From: Burkholderia metallica
GTDB lineage: Bacteria > Pseudomonadota > Gammaproteobacteria > Burkholderiales > Burkholderiaceae
Length of the DNA: 64,000 nt
Direction of reading: 5' to 3'
NCBI RefSeq assembly: GCF_902832845.1
Contig: NZ_CADFDB010000001.1
Span: 806,001 to 870,000 of the forward strand
In this document: positions 39,311 through 48,405 of the stretch, piece after piece
Numbering within the stretch: the stretch's first letter is position 1
How the letters are laid out: every line of letters starts with the position of its first letter
Program-made: the position numbers and the translations under genes
The notes under the pieces: model-generated
Database searches by the model: none
Seen by the model: only the letters and a program-made list of their open reading frames with translations
Told to the model about the DNA's origin: nothing

Positions 39311-39480
39311 GGCAGGTCTCCTGGCTCGCGGGTCGTGATTCGCGCCGGCCTTCCCGGTTTCCCAGTGGCATGCAGTGGCACGGATTCGCCGCTCACAGTT
39401 GCGGGGGCAGCCGCAGATTCGAGGCCCGGCCTCGCCTGCGTTCCCTTTTGATCCCATCGCTGGGAACCATCAGCGCGCAA
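39311..39480 (-). promoter_or_regulatory. Cobalamin (AdoCbl) riboswitch
   Basis: Read on the minus strand: GGTTCCC...AAAAGGGAACG, then the B12 box core GCTGCCCCCGCAACTGTGAG, GTGCCACTG.., GGGAAGGCCGG, and the 3' end CGACCCGCGAGCCAGGAGACCTGCC, all hallmarks of the cobalamin riboswitch. It precedes the btuB-type gene by about 370 bases of leader. Binding of the cofactor would turn expression off. End coordinates are approximate. Confidence 0.93.
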
Positions 39481-39575
39481 GGGTAATGGTGTGCGCGCCG
39501 GCGCGTCAATTGTCCGGCGGCGCGGGGATGCGAAAAAACGTCATTGCCGAGCCAAAACGGTCGAAATCCTTTGCG

Positions 39576-40634
39576 TCATGCGTCGCCGTCGCGCGTCATG
39601 TCTGACGAAACGGGGCCGCTCGCCGCCTGGCGATCGCGCCTGAACCGGCTCGGCGCGACACCCGTCCACCGGACGAAGGCGCGGCGGAACGCTTCCTCGC
39701 CGCCGAAGCCGAGTTGCGCGGCGATGCGCGCGACCGGCCAGTCCGACTCGCGCAACCGGCGCTGCGCGGCCTCGGCGAGACACTGCTCGCGCAGCGCGTG
39801 ATAACCGCTTCCTTCGGCCGCGAGGCGCCGCCGCAACGTCGCTTCGCTGGTGCCGAGCCACGCGGCGAGTGCGGCGAGCGCCGGCAACGCCTGTTCGTGC
39901 GCGAGCGCCGCATCGAGAAAACCGCGTACCTGCTGCGTCCACGACACGACCGCCGGCGCCGCATCGATCAGGCGAAACGGAAAATCGACGAGAAACGCGT
40001 CGAGTTCGGCCGGCTGCCGGATCACGCGGCATGCGAGCCGGGCCGCGTCGAACGCGAAGCCGTAGGTTGTGCGGCCGACCTCGACCGGGGCGTTGAACAG
40101 CCCGAGCAGCGGCATCGCGTCGTCGCGGCGCGGATGGCCGAGCCACACGTCGGCCGGCCGCAGCGGCTGCCCGATCAGCCAGCCGAACAACTGCAGATAG
40201 CAGAACAGGCCCGTCAGGTCGACGAGGCACGCGGCCGGGCTGCGCGTGCGGCGCAGCGAATCCATCCGGAACGTCGCGCGGCCGTCGCGAACGGCGAGCG
40301 ACAGCGCACCGGCGCGCGGCGTCAGCATCTCGCAGAAGTCGCGCGCACAGCGGATCGCGTCGGCAAGCGTCGCGCAACTCAGCAGGCAGCCGCACATCAG
40401 GTCGACTTCGCGCTTGCGCATCGGCGGATGGCCGTCGCCGCGCGCGACCTGCGCCTCCAGCCGTTCGATCGCATCGCGGTACAGCGCGACGAAATCGCCA
40501 GGCGTCGCCGTCGGTGGCGACGGCGGCGCATCGCGGTCGGCCGGCGGCGCGCCGCCGCGCGAGAGTTCGCTCAGCAGCCGCGCGCCGAGGCCCGGCAGGA
40601 TGCGACCGCGGGCCGGCATGGCGCGCTGTTTCAT
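39576..40634 (-). CDS. AraC family transcriptional regulator
   Basis: 352 residues. The N-terminal arabinose-binding-like domain spans about 20-230, and the C-terminal double helix-turn-helix includes LAAWLGTSEATLRRRLAAEGSGYHALREQCL and RLRESDWPVARIAAQLGFGGEEAFRRAFVRWTGVAPSRFR. The start at MKQRAMPARG is chosen because the upstream extension is Arg/Pro-rich. It is divergent from the operon starting at 40802 (167 bp apart) and probably controls it. Confidence 0.88.
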   Translation of the reverse strand: MKQRAMPARGRILPGLGARLLSELSRGGAPPADRDAPPSPPTATPGDFVALYRDAIERLEAQVARGDGHPPMRKREVDLMCGCLLSCATLADAIRCARDFCEMLTPRAGALSLAVRDGRATFRMDSLRRTRSPAACLVDLTGLFCYLQLFGWLIGQPLRPADVWLGHPRRDDAMPLLGLFNAPVEVGRTTYGFAFDAARLACRVIRQPAELDAFLVDFPFRLIDAAPAVVSWTQQVRGFLDAALAHEQALPALAALAAWLGTSEATLRRRLAAEGSGYHALREQCLAEAAQRRLRESDWPVARIAAQLGFGGEEAFRRAFVRWTGVAPSRFRRDRQAASGPVSSDMTRDGDA

Positions 40635-40801
40635 GAGTTTCCCGTTCTGAGCGTCGTGACAGGGGCGGGTGAGCGGGCCGGTAGGGGCTCGCAAACCGTC
40701 GCCACGCAAGAATGCTATCCACGCCGGCCGCCCGCGGCCTCGCCGGAACGGCGTAGGCCGGCCCCGCATCCCAGTCACGAACGACCCCGGACGACACGCG
40801 A

Positions 40802-41146
40802 ATGATCCAGATCGTAGACGAAATCACGCTCGCGCCCGAGCGCATTCCCGACGTGCTTGCACTGCTGCGCGACCGATATCTGCCGGGCCATGCGGCGCGC
40901 GGGCTGACGGCGGCTGGCCGCTGGGTATCGCCGCCCGTCGCGGTGCCGGGGCAGCCGAGCACGCTGTGGCTGACCTGGCACGTGGCCGATGCGCCGGCCT
41001 ACTACCGGATGCGCGCGCTGACGGATGCCGGCGTGGCCGGCTTCTGGATGGCCGTCGACGCGCTGTGCGACGTGCGCCGCCGCCATGTGATGACGGACGC
41101 CGACGCGCCGCTGCACGCACTGACGGAGGTCGACGATGCGGCATGA
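40802..41146 (+). CDS. Hypothetical protein, NIPSNAP/dimeric alpha-beta-barrel-like
   Basis: 114 residues. MIQIVDEITLAPERIPDVLALLRDRYLPGHAARGL and WLTWHVADAPAYYRMRA fit a small ferredoxin-like barrel protein. It is the first gene of a five-gene operon divergent from the AraC regulator, and it overlaps the next gene. Family placement is tentative. Confidence 0.68.
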   Translation: MIQIVDEITLAPERIPDVLALLRDRYLPGHAARGLTAAGRWVSPPVAVPGQPSTLWLTWHVADAPAYYRMRALTDAGVAGFWMAVDALCDVRRRHVMTDADAPLHALTEVDDAA

Positions 41147-41774
41147 CACGGCGCGGGTATTCGTGTCGGCGGAGGGCAACGCCGACGCGATCGAACGGGC
41201 ATTGCGCGACGCCGCTCACGCGCTGGCCGGCGCGCGGCGCGTGGCGCTGGCGCGCAATCTCGACGGCAGCTGGGGCGCGGGCGACTACACGCTCGACGTG
41301 CTGCGCGACGAATCGGCGGCCGAAGGCGCACCGGATTTCGCCGCGCTGGCGCAGCTGCCGGGCATCGAGCGCATCGACGGCGCCAGCTGCCGCGCGATCG
41401 GCGGCGGCCTGCGCGAACCGGTGCTGCGCGACGGCGTATGGCGCACGCTGATGCTGCGCGTGCGCCCGCACGCCCACGCCGATCAGGTCGACGCGCTCGA
41501 ACGCGAACTGCTGCGCATGCCCGCGTTCATGCCCGGTATCCGCAACTGGCGTCTGAGCCGGATCGTCACACCCGGCGCGTGGACGCACGTGTGGCAGCAG
41601 GAATTCGCGCACGTCGGCGACCTGCTCGGCGAATACCTGCTGCATCCATATCACTGGGGCTGGGTCGACCGCCGGTTCGATGCCGAAAGCCCCGACTGGA
41701 CGGTCGATGCGATCTCGCATGCGTTCTGTCCGCTCGCGTCGAGCCTGCTGGCCGATACCGATATGGCCGCGTGA
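41136..41774 (+). CDS. Dabb (stress-responsive alpha/beta barrel) family protein
   Basis: 212 residues. The C-terminal half has WRTLMLRVRPHAHADQVDALERELLRMP and WTHVWQQEFAHVGDLLGEYLLHPYHWGWVDRRFD, the pattern of Dabb-type barrels (EF..xxxL..YLxHPxH). The N-terminal half may be a degenerate second barrel. It overlaps the preceding gene by 11 bases. Such proteins are often small enzymes of aromatic or polyketide metabolism; no function is assigned. Confidence 0.75.
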   Translation: MRHDTARVFVSAEGNADAIERALRDAAHALAGARRVALARNLDGSWGAGDYTLDVLRDESAAEGAPDFAALAQLPGIERIDGASCRAIGGGLREPVLRDGVWRTLMLRVRPHAHADQVDALERELLRMPAFMPGIRNWRLSRIVTPGAWTHVWQQEFAHVGDLLGEYLLHPYHWGWVDRRFDAESPDWTVDAISHAFCPLASSLLADTDMAA

Positions 41775-41823
41775 CGCGCGGCACCCGTCGAGCCGACGAC
41801 AACCCTGAACTGGAGACACGAAG

Positions 41824-42816
41824 ATGCGAGCCCTGTTGATCGACCGCGTGGGTCATTCCGACGTTCTACGGATGGCCGACGTGCCGGCACCGAAGCTGGG
41901 CGCGGGCAACGTGCTGATCCGCGTGGCCTGTGCGGGCGTCAATCCCGCCGACTGGAAATGCCGCGAAGGCTACCTCGGCGCGTTCATGCAGTACACGTTT
42001 CCGTTCGTGATCGGCTTCGACGCGGCGGGCGTGGTCGAAGCGGTCGGCGACGGCGTCGACGGTTTCGCGCCCGGCATGCGCGTGTTCGCGCAGACCGACG
42101 TCGGCGCGGGGCGCTGGGGCGCGTATGCGGAATACGTGGCGGTGCGCCACGACTCGGTCGTGCGGCTGCCCGACGCGGTGAGTTTCGCGGAAGCGGCCGC
42201 GACGCCGACGCCCGCACTGGCCGCATGGGCCGGCCTGTTCGACGACGGCGGGCTGCGGGCGGGCCAGACCGTGCTGGTCCACGGCGGCGCGGGCGCGGTC
42301 GGCACGTTCGCGATCCAGCTCGCGGCGCAGGCCGGCGCGCGCGTCGCGGCGACGTGTTCGGCGCGCAACCGCGAGACGGTCGAATCGCTGGGCGCGACCG
42401 CGAGCATCGACTATCGCGCGCAGGACATCGCCGCGGCGCTGCGCGCGTGGGCGCCCGGCGGCGTCGATCTCGTGCTCGACTCGGTCGGCGGCGACACGCT
42501 GCCCGATGCGCTCGACCTGCTGGCGCCGGGCGGCACGCTCGCGACCATCATGACGCTCGCGCCCGGCGATGCGCAGCGGCTTGCCGCAACCGCCGCCGAC
42601 GCCGCACGGCGCGGCCTGCGCACCGCGATGACCTATAGCCGGATGCCGAGCGGCGCGACGCTCGCCCGGATCGCCGCGCAACTCGGCACGCGTGCGCTGC
42701 GCGTGCCGCGTTTCGACCGTTTCCCGCTCGAACAGGCGGCCCGCGCACTCGATCTCGTTCAAACGGGCGAGGCGAAAACGAAGCTCGTGCTTCATGTTGC
42801 GGATATCGACGGCTGA
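41824..42816 (+). CDS. Quinone oxidoreductase-like MDR-family dehydrogenase
   Basis: 330 residues, GroES-like N-terminal domain (GAGNVLIRVACAGVNPADWKCREG) and Rossmann domain with VLVHGGAGAVGTFAIQLAAQAGA near 150-172. No structural-zinc cysteine cluster is present, so it is the zinc-free NADPH:quinone reductase/enoyl reductase type. VDLVLDSVGG follows. It lies 49 bp after the Dabb gene. Confidence 0.9.
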   Translation: MRALLIDRVGHSDVLRMADVPAPKLGAGNVLIRVACAGVNPADWKCREGYLGAFMQYTFPFVIGFDAAGVVEAVGDGVDGFAPGMRVFAQTDVGAGRWGAYAEYVAVRHDSVVRLPDAVSFAEAAATPTPALAAWAGLFDDGGLRAGQTVLVHGGAGAVGTFAIQLAAQAGARVAATCSARNRETVESLGATASIDYRAQDIAAALRAWAPGGVDLVLDSVGGDTLPDALDLLAPGGTLATIMTLAPGDAQRLAATAADAARRGLRTAMTYSRMPSGATLARIAAQLGTRALRVPRFDRFPLEQAARALDLVQTGEAKTKLVLHVADIDG

Positions 42817-42847
42817 GCGATCCGCACGCACTTCACAGGAGACCACG

Positions 42848-43723
42848 ATGACCGATATCCGAACCGGCGTACTGACCGGCAAGTGCGCGCTCGTGACGGG
42901 CGCGAGCCGCGGCATCGGCCGCGCGATCGCGCAGCGCCTCGCATCGGAAGGCGCGACCGTCGTCGTGACGGCGCGCAGCCTCGCGCAATCGGCCACGACC
43001 GCCGGCACGCTCGCCGAAACGGTGGCGCTGATCGAGCAGGCCGGCGGCCGTGCGATCGCGCTGGCGGCCGACCTGTCGAACGCGGCCGAGCGCGATGCGC
43101 TCGTCGGGCGCGCGGCGCATGCGGCCGGCGGCCTCGACATCCTCGTCAACAACGCGGGCGTGGCCGACTACGCGTGCGTCGACACGATGCCGATGACGAT
43201 GTTCGACACGACGATCGAACACTATCTGCGCATCCCGTTCGCGCTGGCACAGGCCGCGATTCCGCTGATGCGCGCGCGCGGCGCCGGCTGGATCGTGAAC
43301 GTCGGCTCGGTGACGGCGCTGCCGCCGCTACGGCCGTTCGACGCGTTCTCCCGCATGGGCGGCGCGACCGTCTATGCGGCGGCGAAGGCGGCGCTGTCGC
43401 GCTTCACGCAGGGGCTCGCGGCCGAACTCGAAGCCGACGGCATTGCGGTGAACCTCGTTGCGCCGAGTACGGCGATCCGCACGCCGGGCGCCGCGCGCTA
43501 CATCCCCGAAGGCTATCCGACCGAGGACGTCGCGTATCTCGCCGAAACCGCGCTCGCGCTGTGCAGCCTGCCGGCGCGCGAACGCACGGGCCTCGTCACG
43601 CACAGCCTGCATTTCCCGCTCGCGCAGCAGCTCGCGGTGCGATCGCTCGACGGCCGCGCCGCGTTGCCGCCGCCGGTGATTCCCGCCTATGCGCATCCCC
43701 GCATCGACCCCACAGGACTCTGA
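42848..43723 (+). CDS. SDR family oxidoreductase
   Basis: 291 residues. TGASRGIG near 16-23, NNAGVAD near 100-106, SVTALPP and YAAAKAAL give a complete classical SDR site. A C-terminal extension of about 30 residues (PPPVIPAYAHPRIDPTGL) is unusual. It is 31 bp after the quinone oxidoreductase. Substrate unknown. Confidence 0.86.
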   Translation: MTDIRTGVLTGKCALVTGASRGIGRAIAQRLASEGATVVVTARSLAQSATTAGTLAETVALIEQAGGRAIALAADLSNAAERDALVGRAAHAAGGLDILVNNAGVADYACVDTMPMTMFDTTIEHYLRIPFALAQAAIPLMRARGAGWIVNVGSVTALPPLRPFDAFSRMGGATVYAAAKAALSRFTQGLAAELEADGIAVNLVAPSTAIRTPGAARYIPEGYPTEDVAYLAETALALCSLPARERTGLVTHSLHFPLAQQLAVRSLDGRAALPPPVIPAYAHPRIDPTGL

Positions 43724-43728
43724 CTGAC

Positions 43729-44553
43729 ATGATGAATTCGATTCGCTTCGACGGCGGCACCGCCGTGATCACCGGCGCGGCCAGCGGCATCGGCAGCGGG
43801 CTCGCGCGCCACGCGGCCGCGCTCGGCATGCGCGTCGTGCTGGCCGACCTCGATCCGGCGAAGCTCGACGCATTCGCCGCGACGCTCGACACCGACGTCC
43901 TGTGCGTGCCGACCGACGTCAGCCGGCCCGACGCCGTCGACGCGCTGGCGGAGGCCGCGTGGCAGCGTTTCGGTGGCGTCGACCTGCTGTTCAACAACGC
44001 GGGCGTGATGGCGACCGGTTTCAGTTGGGAAATCACGCCAGAACGCTTCGAGCGCAGCTTCGCGATCAACGTGCACGGCGTGATGAACGGGATCCGCAGC
44101 TTCGTGCCGCGGATGCTCGAACGCAACGTGGCGGCGCGTATCGTCAATACCGCGTCGGTCGGCGGGTTCCTGCCGAGCCCGCTGATGTCGCCCTATTCGG
44201 CGACGAAATTCGCGGTGGTCGCGCTGACGGAGTCGCTGTACGGCGAACTGAAGATGCTCGGCGCGCCGGTGGGCGTGTCGTTGCTCGCGCCGGGCCCCGT
44301 GCTGTCGGGCATTTTCAACGACCCGTTCGGCGCGGTGCACGACCGGCCCGAGGTGCGCAGCTTCGTCGACACGATGCGCTCGATGCTGAACGCGCACGGG
44401 CTCACGCCCGACGCATTCGCCGAGCGGGTGTTCGACGGCATCCGCGAAGGGCGCTACTGGCTGATTCCGCAACCGGAGACGATCGACGGCGCGCTGCAGC
44501 GGCGCACCGACGACATCCTCGCCGCCCGCGATCCGTCGCTGCCGTCGTTCTGA
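43729..44553 (+). CDS. SDR family oxidoreductase
   Basis: 274 residues. TGAASGIG near 14-21, NNAGVMA near 85-91, TASVGGF and YSATKFAV make up the active site. Two tandem ATG codons (43729 and 43732) are possible starts. The C-terminus (LTPDAFAERVFDGIREGRYWLIPQPE) is that of SDRs often annotated as short-chain alcohol dehydrogenases. Five bases separate it from the previous SDR. An inverted repeat at 44563-44587 just beyond its stop may end the operon. Confidence 0.87.
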   Translation: MMNSIRFDGGTAVITGAASGIGSGLARHAAALGMRVVLADLDPAKLDAFAATLDTDVLCVPTDVSRPDAVDALAEAAWQRFGGVDLLFNNAGVMATGFSWEITPERFERSFAINVHGVMNGIRSFVPRMLERNVAARIVNTASVGGFLPSPLMSPYSATKFAVVALTESLYGELKMLGAPVGVSLLAPGPVLSGIFNDPFGAVHDRPEVRSFVDTMRSMLNAHGLTPDAFAERVFDGIREGRYWLIPQPETIDGALQRRTDDILAARDPSLPSF

Positions 44554-44562
44554 AGCGAGCGG

Positions 44563-44587
44563 GCCGGGCGCGGCTGCCGCGCCCGGC
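44563..44587. terminator. GC-rich hairpin between convergent genes
   Basis: GCCGGGCGCGGC and GCCGCGCCCGGC are exact complements separated by a single base, so the loop forms within. It lies between the convergent SDR gene and a small secreted-protein gene. No T-run. Confidence 0.5.
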
Positions 44588-44595
44588 ATGTGCCG

Positions 44596-44844
44596 TCACA
44601 TATGCGTGCCGGCATGCGTGCGGCCGCCCGGGTCGCCGCCGCGATCGGGCGGCGTATTGTTCTGATCGATCTTCGCGAGCACGAAGCCGGCGGGCGGCAA
44701 CGCGCCGGGCGAGCGGTGCGTCGCATGCGCGACGGCGTCGTATGGCGATGCGGCGGGAAAACCGGATGACGTCACGCCCGGTTGAGCGAACGCCGAAACA
44801 AAAACGGCCGCCAGGGCGGCGGCGACGATCGCATGCGTTTTCAT
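44596..44844 (-). CDS. Small exported hypothetical protein
   Basis: 82 residues with a clear signal peptide (MKTHAIVAAALAAVFVSAFAQ). The mature part is short and Gly/Pro/His-rich, ending GGRTHAGTHM. AAGGAG precedes the ATG on the minus strand. No family recognised. Confidence 0.65.
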   Translation of the reverse strand: MKTHAIVAAALAAVFVSAFAQPGVTSSGFPAASPYDAVAHATHRSPGALPPAGFVLAKIDQNNTPPDRGGDPGGRTHAGTHM

Positions 44845-44965
44845 GGTGGCTCCTTCACGACTGACTGACTGCGGGACAACGTAATCAGTCTAGGGCGCGA
44901 AACTTAACGCGCCGTGAAGGTGGGGAGCGGCGCGGATGAAGGAATGTTCATGCGCGCCGCGCCGT

Positions 44966-45940
44966 TCATGCAGGCGCCGACACCAGTGCGCAGAAGTTCT
45001 CGAGATCGACGTTGCCGCCGCTGATCACCACGCCGACGCGCTTGCCCTTCAGCGCATCCTTCATCCGTCGCACGGCGGCGAACGACAGGCAGCCGGTCGG
45101 CTCGACCACGATCTTCATGCGCGTCGCGAAGAAGCGCATGCAGTCGACGAGTTCGGCGTCCGTCGCGGTCAGGATGTCGTCGACGTCGCGGCGGATGATC
45201 GGGAACGTCAGGTTGCCGAGGTGCTGCGTCTGCGCGCCGTCGGCGATCGTGCGCGGCGTGTCGATATGGACGATCGAACCGGACCGGAACGACTGCTGGC
45301 CGTCGTTGCCGGCTTCCGGCTCGACGCCGTACAGCGTCGCGTGCGGCGACAGCGCGCGCGTGGCGAGCGCGGTGCCCGACAGCAGGCCGCCGCCGCCGAG
45401 CGGCGTGAACACCGCGTCGAGCGGGCCGACTTCGTCGAACAGTTCCTTGGCCGCCGTCCCCTGGCCGGCGATTACGTCCGGGTGGTCGTAGGGCGGGATC
45501 AGCGTGAGCCCGTGCCGCGCCGCGAGGTCGCGCCCGATCTGCTCGCGATCCTCGGTGTAGCGGTCGTAGGTCACGACGTTGCCGCCGTAACCGCGCGTCG
45601 CGGCCATCTTCGCGGCCGGCGCGTCCTGCGGCATCACGATCGTCGCGGGAATCCCGAGCATGCGTGCCGACAGCGCGATCGCCTGCGCGTGATTGCCGGA
45701 CGAGAACGCGACGACGCCGTTGCGGCGCTGCTCCGCGTCGAAGCGCGACAGCGCGTTGAACGCGCCGCGAAACTTGAACGCGCCCATGCGTTGCAGGTTT
45801 TCGCATTTGAAGAACACCTGCGCGCCGAGCGCTTCGTCGATCGTCCGCGACGTCATCACCGGCGTGCGGTGTGCATGGCCTTCGAGCCGGGCCGCAGCCG
45901 CGGCGACGTCGTCGTACGTGGGGAGAGTCGGAGAGTTCAT
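44966..45940 (-). CDS. Threonine/serine dehydratase (fold-type II PLP enzyme)
   Basis: 324 residues. Lys56 in GAFKFRG carries the PLP; SSGNHAQ and GGGGLLSG bind the substrate carboxylate and the cofactor phosphate. There is no ACT regulatory domain, so it is not a biosynthetic IlvA. Serine racemase and threo-3-hydroxyaspartate dehydratase share this size and sequence. A YheO/DauR-type regulator gene lies just upstream, which favours use of an amino acid as nutrient. Confidence 0.88.
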   Translation of the reverse strand: MNSPTLPTYDDVAAAAARLEGHAHRTPVMTSRTIDEALGAQVFFKCENLQRMGAFKFRGAFNALSRFDAEQRRNGVVAFSSGNHAQAIALSARMLGIPATIVMPQDAPAAKMAATRGYGGNVVTYDRYTEDREQIGRDLAARHGLTLIPPYDHPDVIAGQGTAAKELFDEVGPLDAVFTPLGGGGLLSGTALATRALSPHATLYGVEPEAGNDGQQSFRSGSIVHIDTPRTIADGAQTQHLGNLTFPIIRRDVDDILTATDAELVDCMRFFATRMKIVVEPTGCLSFAAVRRMKDALKGKRVGVVISGGNVDLENFCALVSAPA

Positions 45941-46013
45941 GGGTTGCCCGGTGGTCGTTGGAATCGGTCGTTGAAGTCGTTTGGCGGGAAGGCAGCGCGG
46001 TTACGCGCGTGCG

Positions 46014-46652
46014 TCATTTCGCATCGTTGTAGACGGTCGCGCGCGAGACGCCGAGATGCTGCGACACGATCTCCATCGCGCGGCGCACCTCGAGAAAGCC
46101 GTCGGCCTTCAGCGCGTGCATCAGCTCGCGGCGCTGGTCGGTCTTCAGTTCGCGCGGCGTCGTCGCGAGGCGCATCGCGAATGCGTCGATGCGTTGCCGG
46201 ATCGCGTCCGCGCCGGCCGGGTCGAGCGTCTCGGCGACGGCTTCGCCGTCCGTGCTGCAGAACTGGTTCAGCATGCCCTGGAAGCCGCGGAACAGCGTGA
46301 CGTCCGCGTTCAGGCACAGCGCGGCCACATAGCGGCCGGTCGAGTCCTTGATGCCGATCGACGTGCTTTTCGCGGTACGGCCGTCGGCGAAGCGGTTCGG
46401 GTAGTTCGCGAGCACCGGCGGGAAATCGTCGTCCTCGATGCGCGCGAGGCCGAGTTCGGTCGCGGGGTCGCCGATCGCGCGCCCCGACAGGTTGTTGTGG
46501 ATCGCGAGGATCGCGTGCTTCGGCGTGCGCAGGTCGTGCACCACGACCTCGGTGAACGGCGCGAACATCGCGCCGAGCCCTTCGGCAATCCGCTGCACCT
46601 GTTCGATCAGCGATGCCTGCTCGGACAGCGCTTTTTTCCGGGTGGTGGTCAT
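46014..46652 (-). CDS. YheO/DauR-type helix-turn-helix regulator (PAS-like domain)
   Basis: 212 residues. The N-terminal YheO-like PAS domain has FTEVVVHDLRTPKHAILAIHNNLSGRAIGDP and IKDSTGRYVAALCLNADV. The C-terminal helix-turn-helix is FLEVRRAMEIVSQHLGVSRATVYNDAK. It is 73 bp upstream of the dehydratase on the same strand. DauR-type proteins control D-amino-acid catabolism; here it probably controls the dehydratase. Confidence 0.87.
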   Translation of the reverse strand: MTTTRKKALSEQASLIEQVQRIAEGLGAMFAPFTEVVVHDLRTPKHAILAIHNNLSGRAIGDPATELGLARIEDDDFPPVLANYPNRFADGRTAKSTSIGIKDSTGRYVAALCLNADVTLFRGFQGMLNQFCSTDGEAVAETLDPAGADAIRQRIDAFAMRLATTPRELKTDQRRELMHALKADGFLEVRRAMEIVSQHLGVSRATVYNDAK

Positions 46653-46713
46653 AGTGGTTTCGCGTTCGGGTGTCGGATCGACGCAGGGCGTCGGGATTGG
46701 GGCAACCGGCGTG

Positions 46714-47217
46714 CTATTCGCCGTCAGCGGCTTCCGGCCGCGTGATGTCGGCGAGCAGCGGCCGCGCGATCCGCACGTAGTCGGCCGTGTCGAGCACGAC
46801 GGAGCGGTCGAGACGGCCCGCGTTGAAGGCGATCTCGGCGTTGCGTTCGACGAGTGCCGGATCGACGACGAGCGTCACGTTGGAGTCGAACACGAACGGC
46901 GGCACGGCGCCCATCACGCAGCGCGTGACGGCGGCCGCGAGGTCGGGCGGGGCGAGCGTCGCCTTGCGGCGGCCGACGGCGTCGGCCACCTTGCGGAAAT
47001 CGATCTTCAGGTGGCCGGGAAGCACCGCGAGCGCGGTGGCGTCGCCGCCGTCCTTGAAGGTGCAGAGCATCGCCTTCGCGCCCTGTTCGGGGCGCGTGCC
47101 GCGCAGCGCGGCGATCGCGTCGGATTTCCCTTCGGCCGGATGCTCCAGCACGCGAAAGCGCGCGCCGGACGTGTTCAGCAGATCGCACAGCGTGTCGAAA
47201 ACGGGGTAGTCGCTCAT
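46714..47217 (-). CDS. YbaK/EbsC (prolyl-tRNA deacylase-like) protein
   Basis: 167 residues. The editing-domain features are FRVLEHPAEGKSDAIAALRGTRPEQGAKAMLC and FRKVADAVGRRKATLAPPDL, with GAVPPFVFDSNVTLVVDP. Such proteins clear mischarged aminoacyl-tRNA in trans. Start is set at the internal ATG (47217), where the domain begins. It is 61 bp upstream of the YheO-type gene. Confidence 0.82.
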   Translation of the reverse strand: MSDYPVFDTLCDLLNTSGARFRVLEHPAEGKSDAIAALRGTRPEQGAKAMLCTFKDGGDATALAVLPGHLKIDFRKVADAVGRRKATLAPPDLAAAVTRCVMGAVPPFVFDSNVTLVVDPALVERNAEIAFNAGRLDRSVVLDTADYVRIARPLLADITRPEAADGE

Positions 47218-47469
47218 GTCGCTCCGGGCAGGTAGCCGGGGAAATCGGGACACGCCGGGGAGGGCGCTTCGGCGCGTCGATCGATGGAATGTCCAAGTAT
47301 AGACGTTTTGTCATGGCCCCGCAAAGACAGGGGCGGGGAGCGACGGTCATCACGGGTCAGTCGACGTCGCCGCGCAGGTCGTCGACAATGGCGGTCGGCT
47401 CAATCCGCGGCCCGGGCGACGCTTGCTCGAAACCGGTTGGAAGAGGGATCGACGAGGAATACACGAACG

Positions 47470-48342
47470 ATGTTGACCACCATGCAGGAAAAGTGCCGAG
47501 AAGATTCATTTCCGGGGCAGCGATATTCAGGCGACAGAAAAACGAAGAAACGTCACTTTTACATCCGGGCGATGCTGACGGTCGTGCTGGCATGGGTTGC
47601 CAATTGCACATTTGCCGCGAGCGATGTGAGCGACGTGGACCAGCAAGCCGCGTTGCGCACCCTGATGGGCAACGATCCCGCGCCTGCGGATAGCATCAAG
47701 GGTGTCGCGCTGTCGCCATGGGCGAACGGGCCGGCGGCTTCAGGGCCGCTGTGGGTCGTGGCCGCATTGGTCCAGCGCTCGACCGATGACGTCGACGCGG
47801 CGTTGTGGACGGGTGTCCTGACTCGCGACGGGCAACGGTTCCACCTGGTCGCGAGCGATCGAAGCGAGCGCGTCGATACGTCACCGATGTTGTGGAACGC
47901 GTTCCTGACCATGGACGTGATCCCCTACCGAATCAGCGCGCAGGAAACCGCGTTTGGCGTGCGTTTCTACAATAACTACACGTCGACCTCGCATAGCGAT
48001 ACGAACGAGATACTGAGCCTGTATCGCTATGCCGACGCTCGCGTGACGCCCGTCTTCACGGCGGTTACCGACTGGTCCACCTACGACAAGGACGCGGCGG
48101 CGGAGTGCGTTACCGGGAAGACCGGGAAAGGCAAGGGTCAGGGCGACGCGGAGCAGGACGCGTGTGATGCGGAAAACACGCAGCAGGTTCATTACGTGCT
48201 GTCGTTCAGCGCTCACATGACCAACGGGCATTACGACCTCGTCGTGCGTCAGAAGGGCAACGCCGCGTCGGGCAAGGCCGCGCGGTTTACCTGGAACGGG
48301 AACACGTATCAGCCGCGTCGATTCGCCGGCGACTGGCACTGA
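47470..48342 (+). CDS. Exported hypothetical protein
   Basis: 290 residues from ATG 47470; an ATG at 47571 also gives a good signal peptide (MLTVVLAWVANCTFAAS), so the start is uncertain. The mature part is a mixed alpha/beta protein with DFN-rich beta segments and Cys residues in AECVTGKTGKGKGQGDAEQDACDAEN that may pair. Base composition is lower in GC than the neighbours. No family recognised. Confidence 0.7.
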   Translation: MLTTMQEKCREDSFPGQRYSGDRKTKKRHFYIRAMLTVVLAWVANCTFAASDVSDVDQQAALRTLMGNDPAPADSIKGVALSPWANGPAASGPLWVVAALVQRSTDDVDAALWTGVLTRDGQRFHLVASDRSERVDTSPMLWNAFLTMDVIPYRISAQETAFGVRFYNNYTSTSHSDTNEILSLYRYADARVTPVFTAVTDWSTYDKDAAAECVTGKTGKGKGQGDAEQDACDAENTQQVHYVLSFSAHMTNGHYDLVVRQKGNAASGKAARFTWNGNTYQPRRFAGDWH

Positions 48343-48405
48343 AAGTCGGCTGCACATTTGCAGCTAGCGGCTCTGGTTCTTCATTAGCGAGATCCCTCAC
48401 AAACC

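Noticed and set aside
38943-39371. Upstream extension of the btuB frame
   Set aside because: It would run into the riboswitch and places about 140 Pro/Arg/Ala-rich residues before a perfect signal peptide at 38942.
44966-45940. Biosynthetic threonine deaminase IlvA
   Set aside because: There is no C-terminal ACT regulatory domain and the neighbour is a YheO/DauR-type regulator, which favours a catabolic dehydratase or racemase.
48349-48364. Small hairpin GCTGCA/TGCAGC between two genes
   Set aside because: A 6-bp stem without a T-run is too weak to call.
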